In this document: positions 25,264-33,652 of the stretch, piece by piece | Position numbering within the stretch: position 1 is the first letter of the stretch | Layout of the letters: the number at the start of each line of letters is the position of its first letter | Assembly (NCBI RefSeq): GCF_014930455.1 | Contig: NZ_JAAIYO010000005.1 | Coordinates: forward strand, 186,001 to 250,000 | Direction: 5' to 3' | Source: Corallococcus soli | GTDB taxonomy: Bacteria > Myxococcota > Myxococcia > Myxococcales > Myxococcaceae | DNA length: 64,000 nt | The notes under the pieces: model-generated | Seen by the model: the letters and a program-made list of their open reading frames with translations, nothing else | Database searches by the model: none | Told to the model about the DNA's origin: nothing | Program-made: the position numbers and the translations under genes

Positions 25264-26895
25264 TCAGCGTACCAAGGAGCGGGCCGGGGTGTGGATGACG
25301 GTGATTTCAGTGAAGCCCCTATTCTCAAGCAGCTTCCGCATCCCATTGGCTGCATGCATCTCGGCGACGTGCCATTCGATGCGGATGCCCAGGCCCTGGA
25401 CGATACGGCGCTGCCGCTCGGCTTGATCCGCGAGGTCTTGGAGCTTGCCTGACGCCTCAAACCAACTCTTGGGGTCGAAGTTGTCCTCGAAGAATTCAGC
25501 GTAGCCGGGTCCCTTGGCCTCCAGCAGCACTCCCTCTTCGAAACCGTCGAACTTCACGCCACCAGCCTTCGTGCTCGTGCCACCGACCCAATACGCTTCA
25601 TCCGCCGAATGCCCGGTGATCTGCTCCTGATAGCGTCGGGCACGCGTGGACATCGACTCCTTCACGGGCCCCCACTGCCCAGGCCCCTGGGAAGGGGCCC
25701 CTCCCTTCGAGGCCGTGTTCGCCCGCTGAAGAATGATGGCCGCCCCAGGCCCGCCGCTCAGTGCCGCCGCCGCGCGCCCTGCTGGCACCGCGATGCGCTC
25801 GAACGCCAACGCGCCTTCCGCCGACAGCGAGAGCACAGGCACCGAGACTTCCGCGCCCACCGCCATCGCCTTCAGCGTCCGTGTCGTGGCTGACGCTGCG
25901 CCCCCGGTGATGAGCAGGCCCGTCGTCAGCCGCGACACCTCGCGGATCTGCTCGCCACGCGTCATGGACTGGAAGCGCTCCCAGTACACGGGCGATGACG
26001 TGATGAGGGCCACCACTCCCGCTGGCAGGCGGCTCAGTCCCGCGACGCTGTCCACGGGATGGGTGAGCAACTGTCCCAGCGCGTGGTACAGCTCCACGAA
26101 GGCGTCCTCGGCTCCATCCAGGGTGCGGCTGATGACGTCCGCGTCGTCGTACACTTCCGCCATTGGGCGCCAGTCCGCCGCTTGGAGCTGCGCGTCCACG
26201 GTCCGGAAGACGCCGCCCTTGCCGCTGTAGAAGCGGCCCAGCTCGAAGCCATGCGCGCGGAAGGCGCCGTCCTTCCATTCAACCGTTGCCGCCTTCTGCT
26301 GGGTCCGTCCGGTGAGTGCCCACGCCAGATAGCCATCCGGTCGCAGCACCGCGATCTGCTCCCGGGAGAAGCGCTCCACCCGACGCAACAACTCCTCCCG
26401 TGTGACTTCGCCCCCCTCCAGCACCTCGCGCAGGATGAAGCCCGCTGCCATGCGAGGCGGGAAGTTGCCCAGCGTGACGGGCTTCCCCGAGAGCACGGCC
26501 AGCAGCCGCGCGGCATGCGTGGGCGTCAGCACTCCACCCAGGGGGCGCTCATCCCGCGCCTCCAGCCCCGCGTTCGTCAGCAACAGCTCCCAGCCGTCCG
26601 GTTGCACGTCGTCAGGGTTCGCGACGTCCGCCATCTCCACCGCGTTGACGGGGCTCGCCCCCGTCACGACTTCGCGCACGGCCTTGCGGCGGTACAGGGG
26701 CGGCGCTTCCTCACGAGGCGTGACACCCGGCACCGGGGCGGATGCACGCGGCGCCTCGTCGTTCGACGCGCGCGCCCCAGGGGAATCCGTGGCCGTGCGG
26801 GACGTGTAGTTCAGCGTCCTTCCGGGCCCGGCAGGCAACGAGGCGCAGCCGGTGAAGAGGAGGGCCACGCACCCGAGCAGGACGTCAGCGCGCAT
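25264..26895 (-). CDS. Lipoprotein polymorphic toxin with Tox-REase-5 domain
   Basis: Protein of 543 residues. The N-terminus is a lipoprotein signal with Cys17 in LLFTGCAS. A long central region (about 60-410) has several hydrophobic stretches (VDSVAGLSRLPAGVVALITS, TTGLLITGGAASATT, AAALSGGPGAAIIL). The C-terminal domain (about 418-543) matches restriction-endonuclease-fold toxin 5, with Asp450, Glu459 and Lys461 in FDGFEEGVLLEAKGPG forming a PD-(D/E)xK core and WHVAEMHAANGMRKLL near the end. It starts 11 bp inside the upstream outer-membrane gene and is followed by its Imm52 partner. By analogy with SitA toxins, lipidation would allow cell-to-cell transfer by outer-membrane exchange; that route is inferred. 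Confidence 0.82.
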   Translation of the reverse strand: MRADVLLGCVALLFTGCASLPAGPGRTLNYTSRTATDSPGARASNDEAPRASAPVPGVTPREEAPPLYRRKAVREVVTGASPVNAVEMADVANPDDVQPDGWELLLTNAGLEARDERPLGGVLTPTHAARLLAVLSGKPVTLGNFPPRMAAGFILREVLEGGEVTREELLRRVERFSREQIAVLRPDGYLAWALTGRTQQKAATVEWKDGAFRAHGFELGRFYSGKGGVFRTVDAQLQAADWRPMAEVYDDADVISRTLDGAEDAFVELYHALGQLLTHPVDSVAGLSRLPAGVVALITSSPVYWERFQSMTRGEQIREVSRLTTGLLITGGAASATTRTLKAMAVGAEVSVPVLSLSAEGALAFERIAVPAGRAAAALSGGPGAAIILQRANTASKGGAPSQGPGQWGPVKESMSTRARRYQEQITGHSADEAYWVGGTSTKAGGVKFDGFEEGVLLEAKGPGYAEFFEDNFDPKSWFEASGKLQDLADQAERQRRIVQGLGIRIEWHVAEMHAANGMRKLLENRGFTEITVIHTPARSLVR

Positions 26896-28207
26896 CGTCC
26901 ACTCCCAAGCCCACCGAAGCGAAGGCACCTGGACGCAGCGTCCCGTCTCCTTCGGGGAACAGCAGCGTGCCGCCCGTGGCCACCGCGTAGAGCTTCCCCG
27001 CCGCGATTCGCCAGCGCGCTTCCGCCACGCCCAGGTAGCGCGCCCCGGGTTGGCCCAGGCCCACGCCCAGCCCCTTCACCGCCACTTCCAGGTTGCGCTC
27101 CAGGAGCTGCACCGCCACGCGCCCGTCCACGTCCAGGCGGCCCCAGGAGAAGGCCTCCACGCTCAGCGACAGCATCAAGTGCCGTTGCAGTCCGCGATAG
27201 CCCACGGCATCCCAGCCCACGCGGGCCTCGCCCTGGAGCGAGTACCCGTCCGGGAAGCGAATGGAGGTCAGTGGCACACCCTCCAGGCCCACTGCCTGGA
27301 AGCGCGCCAGTTCGTAGTCCGAACCGAAGAAGCCCTGCCGGAAGCCACCGTGCTGCCTGCGCGCCTCCAGCCGCAGCGATACGTCCCGCGTCGGCGTCAC
27401 CGAATCCGCGCCCACGCCCAGCACCGCGCCCCAGGCGCCTCCGACGCCCGGCCGTCCTCCCCAGCCTGCCAAGAGGTGCGCTTCCAGGCCCGGGCGCCTG
27501 AGCACCACCGCCGTTGCGTCCAGGTGCGCCAGCGTCACGGACAGCGCATTCCCTCCGAATCGTCCCCAGTCATGCACGGCGGAGACAGCGAGCGTGTATC
27601 GCCCCGGCATGTGACCGGCTCCGAGGAGAACGCGCCCCACATCCAGCGCGACCTCCGCTCCCATCAGCCGCGCGCCCAGCACATCCGAAGCGAAGGCCTC
27701 CGTGTAGAGCGGCCCGACGGTGCCCGTGAGCAAGCCGCCCGCCGGGTGGTAGTCCGGATTCGTTCGGTTGGAGTAGCGGCGCACCAGATGCGCCGACAGC
27801 AGGCTGTAGTCCTCCAAGGCGCCCAGCCACACGCCCACGGGCGCCGCGTCCGAGCCCAACTTGAGGCCGCGCACGAGCTGGCCCCAGTCGGAGAGACGGT
27901 CCCAGTCCTCGCGTCGCACGCGGCCCGCGCCGCCCCACGCTCGCAGTCGGACGGGGGCGCCCAGGTTGAGCCCGAATTCCGGACCGCCATCCAGGATGAG
28001 CGTGGGCTCCAACTGAACGAAGCCTTCAGCCCTACCGCGGCCCGAGCGTGGCAGAAGCGCGAGCGTCGCCACCTCCAGCCGAGCCAGTGAAGACCAGGAG
28101 CGGGTTGGCGCCTTGGGCGCAGCGGCCTCGGATTCTGACGACGCCGTGGCCTCCCCCCGCATGGGAAGGAGCCATAGCCAAAGCACCGCCCACCAGCGGT
28201 TACCCAT
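26885..28207 (-). CDS. Predicted outer-membrane beta-barrel protein upstream of toxin
   Basis: Protein of 440 residues with a short N-terminal hydrophobic leader (WWAVLWLWLLP). The remainder is a succession of amphipathic strands rich in Gly, Tyr, Trp and alternating residues (for example EGFVQLEPTLILDGGPEFGL, GLQRHLMLSLSVEAFSW, KLYAVATGGTLLF), consistent with a beta-barrel. No named family. GGAGG lies 8 bp before the ATG. The stop lies inside the toxin gene (11 bp overlap), so barrel, toxin and Imm52 form one operon. A role in surface display, delivery or reception of the toxin is inferred, comparable to the accessory gene of sit loci. Confidence 0.6.
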   Translation of the reverse strand: MGNRWWAVLWLWLLPMRGEATASSESEAAAPKAPTRSWSSLARLEVATLALLPRSGRGRAEGFVQLEPTLILDGGPEFGLNLGAPVRLRAWGGAGRVRREDWDRLSDWGQLVRGLKLGSDAAPVGVWLGALEDYSLLSAHLVRRYSNRTNPDYHPAGGLLTGTVGPLYTEAFASDVLGARLMGAEVALDVGRVLLGAGHMPGRYTLAVSAVHDWGRFGGNALSVTLAHLDATAVVLRRPGLEAHLLAGWGGRPGVGGAWGAVLGVGADSVTPTRDVSLRLEARRQHGGFRQGFFGSDYELARFQAVGLEGVPLTSIRFPDGYSLQGEARVGWDAVGYRGLQRHLMLSLSVEAFSWGRLDVDGRVAVQLLERNLEVAVKGLGVGLGQPGARYLGVAEARWRIAAGKLYAVATGGTLLFPEGDGTLRPGAFASVGLGVDDAR

Positions 28208-28530
28208 CGCTCGCGCCTCCTGGTTGCACTCTGGTGCGGCGTGCAGAGCCCGGTCGTAACCGCCCGGTCCGGCAAGTCATCCGAACCGGGCGACGCATGC
28301 CCCCGAGGGCATGTCAGAAGGCGAGAATCAGGATTTCAGACTGTTGGCGGCCGACTCCCAGCCCGGCGCACGCGCCGGGGCCTGGCACTGTCGTCACCTC
28401 GTCCGGGTGGGACGTGTCGAGCATGGGCACGGCAATCCCGCCCTCATCGTCCGGCACCGTCGCCCAGCAAGGCCTCGGGCGCGGCACAGAGGACTTCACC
28501 TTGAGGCAGGGGAAAGGACGTCGCCACGCG
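28208..28530. other. Intergenic region without a convincing gene
   Basis: About 320 bp upstream of the barrel/toxin operon, so it should contain that operon's promoter. A small hairpin GCATGCC-CCCGA-GGCATG occurs near 28298-28315. A 61-codon minus-strand frame at 28314-28499 has no ribosome-binding site and no recognisable product. Confidence 0.4.
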
Positions 28531-28620
28531 CCCCGGCGCTCATCGTTTCAGAAGACCTCAAGGGGGCATTGGAGCAGGCCAGGGCCACGGGGACGAAATG
28601 CACCGGGGCGTGGATCCCCC
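28531..28620 (+). pseudogene. Imm11 family immunity gene relic (3' fragment)
   Basis: About 30 codons read PALIVSEDLKGALEQARATG, nearly the same as VALIVSEDLKTALEQTGATG at the C-terminus of the intact Imm11 protein at 57653-58225. No further similarity is found 5' of it, there is no start codon, and the natural stop is lost. It is the 3' stump of an immunity gene left by deletion or replacement next to the toxin operon. Confidence 0.65.
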
Positions 28621-28701
28621 CGCAACCTTTCCGCCGCCCCCGGGTTCATCCCAGAAACCTCGCGGAGGCCACGGCCTCCGCCACCACCCCGGGATGCCCC
28701 C

Positions 28702-28944
28702 ATGCGTCGCTCCATCGTCGTCGCCGTCGCCACCGTCGCCTTCCTGCTCGGCGGCGCCGCCAACCAAGCCCATGCCGAACGCCAGCCGCGCATGCGCGAC
28801 GCGCTGGCCCACCTGGAGAGCGCGCTGTCGGACCTGCGCGCCGCCAGCGGGGACAAGGGCGGACACCGCGCGCAGGCCATCCGCCTCACGGAGCAGGCCA
28901 TCACCTCCGTGCGCGATGGCATCCAGTTCGACAACCGGCACTGA
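28702..28944 (+). CDS. Small exported helical protein
   Basis: 80-residue protein with a clear Sec signal peptide (MRRSIVVAVATVAFLLGGAANQAHA, cleavage after AHA). The mature 55 residues form one or two amphipathic helices: RMRDALAHLESALSDLRAAS and HRAQAIRLTEQAITSVRDGI. Similar short 'M-x-x-A-L-x-x-L-x-x-A' periplasmic proteins occur widely in Gram-negatives, but I cannot name a function. It lies 12 bp from the convergent stop of the PAS hybrid kinase. Signal peptide and codon use make it a believable gene. Confidence 0.7.
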   Translation: MRRSIVVAVATVAFLLGGAANQAHAERQPRMRDALAHLESALSDLRAASGDKGGHRAQAIRLTEQAITSVRDGIQFDNRH

Positions 28945-28956
28945 AACGCCCGCGCC

Positions 28957-31404
28957 TCACCCGCGCTCGAGCATGTCCCGGATGCGCGTGGCCAGCGACT
29001 CCATCGCGAAGGGCTTGGTCATCATCGCCATGCCCGGCTCCAGGAACCCGGACGCCATCGCCGCGTTCTCCGCGTAGCCCGTCATGAACAACACCTTCAG
29101 CCCCGGACGCGCGGCCCGCCCCGCGTCCGCCAACTGCCGTCCGTTCAACCCCGGCAACCCCATGTCCGTCACCAGCAGGTCCAGCCTCGGCGCGCTCCGC
29201 AGCAGCCGCAGGCCCTCCGTCCCGTCGCTCGCCTCCAGCGTGCGGTAGCCCAGCTCCCGCAGCACCTCCACGATGAGCGCCCGGATGACCTCCTCGTCCT
29301 CCACCACCAGCACCGTCTCCCCGGCCTCCGACACGTGCGCGTCCGTGAGCCCCCGGGGCGCCTGCGAGTCCTCCGGCGTGCCCTCCCCCACGTAGCGCGG
29401 CAGGTACAGCCGCACCGTCGTCCCCTGCCCGGGCTCGCTGTACAACTGCACGGCGCCCTCCGACTGGCGCGCGAAGCCGTAGATCATCGACAGGCCCAGG
29501 CCCGTGCCCTGCCCCAGCGGCTTCGTGGTGAAGAACGGATCAAACGCCCGCTCCAGCACCTCCGGCGACATCCCCGTCCCCGTGTCGCTCACGCTCACGC
29601 ACACGTACTGCCCCGGCGACAACTCCCTGCGCCGCGCCGCGTACGCCGCGTCCAGGTGCGCGTTGCCCGTCTCCACCGTGAGCTTCCCCCCGTGCGGCAT
29701 CGCATCCCGGGCGTTGATGGCCAGGTTGAGCAGCGCCGTCTCCAGTTGGTTCGGGTCGCACTTCGTGAGCCACAGCCCACCGGCCAGCACCAGCTCCAGC
29801 CGCATCTGCTCCCCCAGCGTGCGACGCAGCAGGTCCTCCATGGAGGCCACCAGCGGGTTCACCTTCACCGGCTTGGGGTCCAGGGGCTGCATGCGCGAGA
29901 ACGCCAGCAGCCGGTGCGTCAGCGCGGCGGCCCGCTGCGAAGCCCCCATCGCGCTGATGACGAACCGCTCCAGCTCCGACGTGCGTCCCTGGCGCAGGCG
30001 CTTCTGCAACAACCCCAGCGACCCCACGATGCCCTGGAGCAGGTTGTTGAAGTCGTGCGCGATGCCGCCCGTGAGCTGCCCCACCGCCTCCATCTTCTGC
30101 GACTGCCGCAGCGCGGACTCCGCGGCCGTCAGCGCCTCGCGGGCCTCGCGCTCCTCCGTGACGTCCCGGCCCACCGCCATCAACACCGCCTTGCCGGACT
30201 CCACCACCGACCACGAAATCCACCGCCACCGCCCGTCCTTGTGCCGGTAGCGGTTGTCCTGGTGGCGCGGCATCCCCGCGTCCCCCAGCTCCTCCACGTA
30301 CCGCGTGGACTCCTTCAGGTCGTCCGGGTGGATGAAGTGCTGCACCGGCGTCCCCACCAGCTCCGCCTCCGTCCACCCCAGCATCCGCTCCCACGCGGGG
30401 TTGGCCGCGATGATGCGTCCGTCCACCTTCGCGTCCACCACGACCATCAGGTCATGGCTGAGCCGCCACATCAGGTCCCGCTCGGCGGTGCGCTCAGCAA
30501 CGCGCGCCTCCAGCGTCTCGTTGAGCGCCCGCAGCCGCGCCTCCGCCTGCTTGCGTCGGGTGATTTCGCGCGTCGTGCCCATCACCCGCACCAGGCGGCC
30601 CTCCGGACCGGCGATGGGCTGCCCCTGCACCGACACCCAGTGCACCGACCCGTCCGGCCACACCACGCGGTAGTCGATGTCGTAGTCCACCTGCTCCGCG
30701 AGCGTGCGCGCGAAGGCCGCCCGCATCCGTCCCAGGTCCTCCGGATGGATGGTGGCCTCCAGGTCGTCGAAGCTGAAGGGCCCCTCCGGGCCGCGGCCGA
30801 AGTTCGCCCGGCACGTCGCGGACGCGCCGAGCGTCATCGTCGCCAGGTCCAGCTCCCACGCGCCCAGCTTCCCCGCCCTGAGCGTGAACTCCAGCCGCGC
30901 CTCGCCGTCGCGCAGCTGGCGCTCCCCCTCCACGCGCGCCGTCGTCTCGCGCACCACCGCGAGCCCTCCCAGGATGCGGCCCGTCCCGTCCCGCGCGGGG
31001 CTGTAGTCCAGGTCCATCCAGACGCGCTCGGGCACACCGTGGCGCGTGAGGACCCGCGGCGCGTCCCGGTACGACACCGCGCCCCCGGAGAACACCGTCG
31101 TCAGCGCGTGGCGGTGGAAGTCCGCCATCTCCGGCCAGCCCTCCACCGCGGGCCGCCCCAGCATCCCCGGGTGCAGGCCCCCCGCGACGACCGCGAACGC
31201 GTCGTTGTAGAGCAGCACGCCCTGGGCGCCCCACAGCAGCAGCATGGGCACCGGCGACGAGAGCACCAGGCCCAGCGTCGTCCGCAAGGCGTCAGGCCAC
31301 GTCCCCGGTGGGCCCAGGGGCGTCCCCGCCCAGTCGAACGCGCGGATCCGGGCGCGCAGCTCGCCCTCGCCTAACAGGAAGTCGGGATGCGCGGCGGGGA
31401 TCAT
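28957..31404 (-). CDS. PAS hybrid histidine kinase with C-terminal receiver
   Basis: Soluble hybrid kinase of 815 residues. The N-terminal about 150 residues form a PAS-like domain (MLLLWGAQGVLLYNDAF), followed by two further PAS domains (about 165-290 and 310-425; IHPEDLGRM, HFIHPDDLKES), HisKA with His450 in GGIAHDFNNLLQGI, HATPase (NLAINARDAMP, GTGLGLSMIYGF) and a receiver with phospho-acceptor Asp747 in LLVTDMGLPG and the MTKPF lysine. The HDFNN box differs from the HDLRNP box of the other kinases here, so it is a different subfamily. Start uncertain: GGAGG abuts the ATG at 31404, and an in-frame GTG at 31449 is possible. Confidence 0.88.
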   Translation of the reverse strand: MIPAAHPDFLLGEGELRARIRAFDWAGTPLGPPGTWPDALRTTLGLVLSSPVPMLLLWGAQGVLLYNDAFAVVAGGLHPGMLGRPAVEGWPEMADFHRHALTTVFSGGAVSYRDAPRVLTRHGVPERVWMDLDYSPARDGTGRILGGLAVVRETTARVEGERQLRDGEARLEFTLRAGKLGAWELDLATMTLGASATCRANFGRGPEGPFSFDDLEATIHPEDLGRMRAAFARTLAEQVDYDIDYRVVWPDGSVHWVSVQGQPIAGPEGRLVRVMGTTREITRRKQAEARLRALNETLEARVAERTAERDLMWRLSHDLMVVVDAKVDGRIIAANPAWERMLGWTEAELVGTPVQHFIHPDDLKESTRYVEELGDAGMPRHQDNRYRHKDGRWRWISWSVVESGKAVLMAVGRDVTEEREAREALTAAESALRQSQKMEAVGQLTGGIAHDFNNLLQGIVGSLGLLQKRLRQGRTSELERFVISAMGASQRAAALTHRLLAFSRMQPLDPKPVKVNPLVASMEDLLRRTLGEQMRLELVLAGGLWLTKCDPNQLETALLNLAINARDAMPHGGKLTVETGNAHLDAAYAARRRELSPGQYVCVSVSDTGTGMSPEVLERAFDPFFTTKPLGQGTGLGLSMIYGFARQSEGAVQLYSEPGQGTTVRLYLPRYVGEGTPEDSQAPRGLTDAHVSEAGETVLVVEDEEVIRALIVEVLRELGYRTLEASDGTEGLRLLRSAPRLDLLVTDMGLPGLNGRQLADAGRAARPGLKVLFMTGYAENAAMASGFLEPGMAMMTKPFAMESLATRIRDMLERG

Positions 31405-31587
31405 CCTCCGGACGCTAACGTCGTGCCCCGGCGCGCTCCATCCCGTCACCGGCCCGCGTGGAATTCCCGCTCGCGAGCGGACATCCGTCCCTGCCGTCCC
31501 TCATGCTCGGTTGCCCTGGGAACAGCCTCCAGGCCTCGCATCCCCCTGGACACGCCGGGCCCCGGCCATTAGGCAGCTTCCTCTCCC
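31405..31587. promoter_or_regulatory. Divergent spacer between two kinase genes
   Basis: A 183-bp divergent region that should contain promoters for both flanking kinases. No coding potential, terminator or strong palindrome is seen. Confidence 0.35.
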
Positions 31588-33213
31588 TTGAGCCCCTTCC
31601 CTCCACCTTCAGCGCGGTTCGCCCCCAGCCCCCCCGTGGTGTGGCTGCTTGAAGACTCCCCCCTGGAAGCCCAGGTGACGCAGGCCGCGCTCGCGGCGTC
31701 GTGTGACGTCCGGTGGTTCAGCGACGGCGCCACCCTGGTGGAGGCCCTGGGCTTCCACGCGGCGCCCGACGTGATGGTGCTCGACCGCGAGACGCCGGGG
31801 CTCACGGGGCTGGAGGTGTGCCGCTTCCTGCGCGCCACGCCCGTCACGGCCCAGATGCCCGTGCTGCTGCTGACGTCCCACCAGCGCCCCGAGGACGTCG
31901 CGGAGGGGCTGGACGCGGGCGCCAATGACTACGCCTTCAAGCCCTTCCGGCCCTCGGAGCTCGTCGCCCGCGTCCACGGGCTGGCGCGCTGGGGCGCGCG
32001 CCAGCGGCAGAACGCGCAGGAGGTCGCGGCGAAGCTGGAGCACGCCCGCCAGGACCTGTCCATCGCCCGGAGCACGCTGGAGGAGGTCCGCTCCGCGGAG
32101 GCCCGCGCCTGGCGGAGCGACCAGCGCTTCCGGCTGGCCGCGCGCGCCACCCGGGACGCCATCTGGGAATGGGATCCAGAGACGGACAGCCTGGACTGGA
32201 GCGGCAGCACCCAGGTCGTGCTGGGGACCCCCAGCGCGGGCCGAATCTCACGCGAGGCGTGGTGGCGCGAGCGCATCCACCCGGACGACCTGGCGACGGT
32301 GCGCCGGAGCTTCCGGGAGGCCATCGAGGGTTCAGAGGAGACGTGGCAGAGCGCCCACCGCTTCCTCGGCGCGGAGGGCACGTGGCTGGACGTGGAGGAG
32401 CGGGCCTTCATCGTCCGGGACAGCCGGGGGCACGCCGTGCAGGTGGTGGGGGCGCTGCAGGACGTCACCCTGCGCAGGCACCAGGAAGCGGAGGCGCGCA
32501 AGCGCGGCGACTTCGAACGACAGCTCATCGGCATCGTGAGCCACGACCTGAGAAACCCGCTGGCCGCCGTCCACCTGTCCGCCAACCTGCTGCTGCGGCG
32601 CCAGGGCCTCACCGACGTGCAGCAGAAGCAGGTGCACCGCATCATCGTGTCCACCGAACGGGCCGTGCGGATGGTGCGCGACCTGCTGGACTTCACCCAG
32701 GTGCGCCAGGGCAGCCTGGTGCTGAACCCCCGCGACATGGACTTCCACGCCGTGGTGGAGGCCGCCGTCGAGGAGGCCCAGGTCGCCGCCCCGGGCCGCG
32801 CCCTCGCGCTGTCCGTCAGCGGCGACGGCCGGGGAACCTGGGACGCGGACCGGCTGTCCCAGGTGGTGGGCAACCTGCTGGGCAACGCGCTGACCTACGG
32901 CGACCCTGACCAGCCCGTCCGGGTCCGCAGCCACGCGCAGCCGGATGGAGTCGTGCTGGAGGTGCACAACGCCGGCCTCCCCATCCCCGCCCACCTGCTG
33001 CCCCGCCTCTTCGAACCCCTGGAGCGCGGCGCCGCGCAACAGGAGCGCCGGGCGGACCGGAGCATCGGCCTGGGGCTCTTCATCGTGCGGCAGATGGTGC
33101 GCGCCCACGGCGGCACGGTGACGGCGCGCTCCTCGGAGGAGGCGGGCACCACCTTCACGGTGCTGCTGCCGCGCCTGCCCCCCGCTTCACCGCCAGGACC
33201 ACGGCCTGGATGA
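31588..33213 (+). CDS. Receiver-PAS-histidine kinase hybrid, soluble
   Basis: Sensor kinase of 541 residues. Receiver with phospho-acceptor Asp66 (VMVLDRETPGL) and FKPF lysine; coiled linker; PAS domain (about 172-290, WWRERIHPDDL); HisKA with His319 in GIVSHDLRNPLAAV; HATPase with VGNLLGNALTYG and GLGLFIV. A stop codon 18 bp upstream leaves TTG 31588 as the first usable start; two GTG codons at 31636 and 31639, just before the receiver, are alternatives. It is a paralog of the kinase at 9742 with the same domain order. Its 3' end overlaps the convergent receiver gene at 33155 by 59 bp. Confidence 0.88.
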   Translation: MSPFPPPSARFAPSPPVVWLLEDSPLEAQVTQAALAASCDVRWFSDGATLVEALGFHAAPDVMVLDRETPGLTGLEVCRFLRATPVTAQMPVLLLTSHQRPEDVAEGLDAGANDYAFKPFRPSELVARVHGLARWGARQRQNAQEVAAKLEHARQDLSIARSTLEEVRSAEARAWRSDQRFRLAARATRDAIWEWDPETDSLDWSGSTQVVLGTPSAGRISREAWWRERIHPDDLATVRRSFREAIEGSEETWQSAHRFLGAEGTWLDVEERAFIVRDSRGHAVQVVGALQDVTLRRHQEAEARKRGDFERQLIGIVSHDLRNPLAAVHLSANLLLRRQGLTDVQQKQVHRIIVSTERAVRMVRDLLDFTQVRQGSLVLNPRDMDFHAVVEAAVEEAQVAAPGRALALSVSGDGRGTWDADRLSQVVGNLLGNALTYGDPDQPVRVRSHAQPDGVVLEVHNAGLPIPAHLLPRLFEPLERGAAQQERRADRSIGLGLFIVRQMVRAHGGTVTARSSEEAGTTFTVLLPRLPPASPPGPRPG

Positions 33214-33574
33214 ACTGCTGGATGTCATAGGGTTTCAACAGCAACTCGATGACGTCCGGCCCGGTGTACTCCCGCGCGCCCTCGCGGTTGGTGGTGGTGA
33301 GCACGAAGGGGATGCCGGCGACCGACGGTGACGCGGCGAGCTTCTGGAACGCGTGCCAGCTCAGGTCGAACGGCACGCTGATGTCGTAGACGATGACCGA
33401 GGGATGGGCCTCCCGCACCAGCGTGGCGAAGTCCAACGGCCCCCGGACGACGTCCTGCACCCGGGCCCCCTTCGTCTGGAAGCCCGCGTCATCCAGCAGC
33501 GCCTCCAGGGCCTCGATGAGGTCCTCACTTCCGTTCAGCACCAGGACGGTCGGCCTTTTCCCCATGGAGGACAA
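33155..33574 (-). CDS. Degenerate single-domain receiver
   Basis: Protein of 139 residues with a receiver fold. The acidic pocket is weakened (VLVLNGSEDL instead of VDDD), but a candidate phospho-acceptor Asp is kept in VIVYDISVP, as are the Thr-rich VLTTTN and the LLKPYD lysine. No output domain. A TTG start at 33574 has GGAGG 7 bp upstream, better than the ATG at 33565. The stop lies within the convergent kinase gene, 59 bp past its stop codon, so the two transcripts must be antisense to each other at their ends. Confidence 0.75.
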   Translation of the reverse strand: MSSMGKRPTVLVLNGSEDLIEALEALLDDAGFQTKGARVQDVVRGPLDFATLVREAHPSVIVYDISVPFDLSWHAFQKLAASPSVAGIPFVLTTTNREGAREYTGPDVIELLLKPYDIQQFIQAVVLAVKRGAGAAAAP

Positions 33575-33652
33575 ACTGCTTCCTCCCGCCGGGAACAGGA
33601 GGGGCCACTCCCCGGGCTGTCGGCGAGCGGACAGAGGCCCGGGTGCCTGGCC

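Noticed and set aside
28314-28499. 61-codon minus-strand ORF
   Set aside because: No ribosome-binding site, no signal peptide and no similarity pattern; kept only as a note in the intergenic entry.
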